A program made the translations under genes and the position numbers. From Chryseobacterium jejuense (GTDB lineage: Bacteria; Bacteroidota; Bacteroidia; Flavobacteriales; Weeksellaceae): a DNA stretch of 35,650 nt. The notes below the pieces were generated by a model. That model was not told the origin of the DNA, did no database searches, and was given only the letters and a program-made list of their open reading frames with translations. This document shows positions 34,067-35,650 of the stretch, one piece after another. How positions within the stretch are numbered: the stretch's first letter is position 1; every line of letters begins with the position of its first letter. Location of the stretch: assembly GCF_017877355.1 (NCBI RefSeq), contig NZ_JAGIPR010000020.1, positions 1-35,650 on the forward strand, written 5' to 3'.

Positions 34067-35650
34067 TTAAAATTTTATAGCAGAATTACTAAAAAATGGA
34101 TGTCCTGTCGTCTGTTGTTCATATTTTTCAATTTTGTCAGCGGTTTCAGATGCACCAACCCATCCTCCTGGGTAATAATTATCTACACCAAAATAAACAG
34201 TACTGATGATGGCACCAGGTATTCCTCCTTTTAGTCCCACATATCCCATAATAGTATTAAAACCTGCCTTACCAGGATGAACAGCGTTGGGAGAAGTTGG
34301 ATCTTGATAATAAGTTTTTACACCCCAAGCGTCCATTCCAACTCCAAGTCCAAAACTAGCCTTACCTGCAAGATTACCAATTTTACTCAATCCCATAGTT
34401 CTAGTATATTGATTTTTAATAAAAACATTTCCATTAGCATTAGGACGATATAACTTAAGAGAAGATCCGTAAGTCGTGACTCTTACTTGACCAGATAAAT
34501 TTTCTACACTAGCTGCTGCTGTTGCAATTCCCCAGTTTGCACGTCCTCCGAAACCATACCATTCAATAGTGTTATCTGGTCTGTAAGGATAAAATTCTTT
34601 ATAAGATCTTCTAATTTCAGGTATATTTGGAGCCGAAGTATTCTGAGGTCTAGGAGCAGACATCCCACCACCATTACACACCAAACAATTAGATGGCATT
34701 ACAGAAGCAGTATTGGAAGCCATTGCCCTAATTGGAGCATTTACTACCACTTCCCCCACATCAATAGGACTTGTTGCTGTTCCTATGGACTGTGGATTAC
34801 CGGGACCTGAGCCTCCAGGGATTGGATCACCCTCCAAACCTGTGGGATCTGCAAAGAAAATAGGGTTTTGGTAAGCATATCCATAAGGATCTAATGTCTT
34901 TCCGCTTAAAGGATCGTGCTGCCCAAATATGCCCAGTTCAGGTACGTAAAACCTAGCTCCTAGATCATAAAAACCATTCTCCTGTAATTCCTGGCCTAAG
35001 AATTTATACTTATAATTAGTCCCGAATTCAGTTAAGAGAGAACTACTGTTATACCCTTCATGCTTTAAGCCAAAAGCATAATAGTTACTTTCTTCCTGGA
35101 TCATTATTCCGCCTCCGTTAGCTTTGCTGTAACTGAACCTTACATTTCCCAGAAGATCTTTATACTGGTAAACATATTCATCCCTTTCTGCATTATAAAA
35201 TCCTTCCCCGGTAGGGAAAAATTTCAGAGTGCTGTCTTCATACTGGAAGCCATCCAGGTAATCTGTAGCTTTTGTGCCAAAGAGCTTCTTTACTTTTGTG
35301 CCGTCGGCCCTGTAAATATAAGAAGTATTTCCTTGTGATGCTACTGTAAGCCTGGGAAGATTTAGATAATTGTACTTTATGGAAGAAATCCCTTTATCTG
35401 CCATACTTAGCATATTCCCGTTATCATCATAAGCAATCAGATTTCCACCCGCAGGATATCCCGAACTATTGGCTTTGTTATCAGTAGCCCTTATCATTTT
35501 ATTAGAATACCCGGACGCGTCATAATCATACCTCAATTCATCAATCTGTAAGGCAGGTCCTACCCCTGAAGGTGCTTTTGAAAACCTGTCCAGCGTTTTG
35601 ATATTACCATTGATATCGTAAGACATCTTTTCATCATAAAAATGATTATG
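34067..35650 (-). CDS. Rhs/YD-repeat protein, C-terminal part with variable tip
   Basis: The minus-strand frame is open to the right edge, so the N-terminus lies outside the window. The visible part holds YD-type repeats (YDINGNIKTLDRF, YDDNGNMLSM). The Rhs core signature follows: DLLGNVRFSY, GLGARFYVPELG-like DLGARFYVPELGIFGQHDP, and DPYGYAYQNPIFFADPTGL, ending near residue 264 counted from the Met at 35626. After this core comes a 255-residue tip with a CLVC pair and a Gly-rich, hydrophobic region (about 413-490, including GLGVGMDAW, GYVGLKGGIPGAIISTVYFG and GGWVGASE). I see no nuclease or deaminase motif. The Gly-rich part suggests membrane insertion; this is an inference. Such proteins deliver or display a toxic tip. 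Confidence 0.85.
   Translation of the reverse strand, partial: HNHFYDEKMSYDINGNIKTLDRFSKAPSGVGPALQIDELRYDYDASGYSNKMIRATDNKANSSGYPAGGNLIAYDDNGNMLSMADKGISSIKYNYLNLPRLTVASQGNTSYIYRADGTKVKKLFGTKATDYLDGFQYEDSTLKFFPTGEGFYNAERDEYVYQYKDLLGNVRFSYSKANGGGIMIQEESNYYAFGLKHEGYNSSSLLTEFGTNYKYKFLGQELQENGFYDLGARFYVPELGIFGQHDPLSGKTLDPYGYAYQNPIFFADPTGLEGDPIPGGSGPGNPQSIGTATSPIDVGEVVVNAPIRAMASNTASVMPSNCLVCNGGGMSAPRPQNTSAPNIPEIRRSYKEFYPYRPDNTIEWYGFGGRANWGIATAAASVENLSGQVRVTTYGSSLKLYRPNANGNVFIKNQYTRTMGLSKIGNLAGKASFGLGVGMDAWGVKTYYQDPTSPNAVHPGKAGFNTIMGYVGLKGGIPGAIISTVYFGVDNYYPGGWVGASETADKIEKYEQQTTGHPFFSNSAIKF

Overview
The window looks like a chromosomal accessory region of a flavobacterium of the Chryseobacterium/Weeksellaceae type. 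This is inferred from several signs: AT-rich DNA, type A Por secretion (T9SS) C-terminal domains of the VYPNPVQDIL form, promoters of the TAnnTTTG type, FISUMP and RCC1 surface proteins, TPR-transmembrane-AraC regulators and a REP-associated tyrosine transposase. No rRNA, tRNA or CRISPR array was seen.

Left part (1-3155). This is a patchwork of decayed and duplicated DNA. It holds a 48-bp direct repeat carrying the tail of an unknown gene, a small secreted protein, and a 5'-truncated copy of a 17-residue-repeat secreted protein. A REP palindrome and a broken RAYT transposase follow, then an internally duplicated cytoplasmic protein and the intact repeat protein.

Secreted propeller region (3205-12880, all on the minus strand). 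One gene encodes two 7-bladed RCC1 propellers. A second encodes three N-terminal repeats plus three 7-bladed propellers. It lies 19 bp downstream of a beta-helix protein gene, so these two probably form an operon. The 959-residue gene and the operon share a nearly identical promoter block, and both large genes end in related terminators and T9SS sorting domains.

Middle part (12990-19779). This contains a decayed gene, a RidA-like lipoprotein, a convergent terminator with a heptanucleotide array, the potassium transporter Kup, and two tandem paralogous TPR-transmembrane-AraC regulators.

Second surface region (20214-31850, plus strand). A small secreted protein is followed by a FISUMP protein, a short paralog of its N-terminus, a 174-residue protein, and a 2488-residue repeat protein. 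The last four share a short module with a GMxxYD core and a closing Trp. They probably form one surface structure. Two small helix-turn-helix proteins and a strong terminator follow.

Right edge (33229-35650). This is the C-terminal part of an Rhs/YD-repeat protein with a glycine-rich variable tip. A three-helix membrane protein is encoded 3 bp downstream, and beyond it lie a relic of another Rhs core and a second REP palindrome. The most likely new system here is this Rhs tip with its candidate membrane immunity protein. The multi-propeller T9SS proteins are second.
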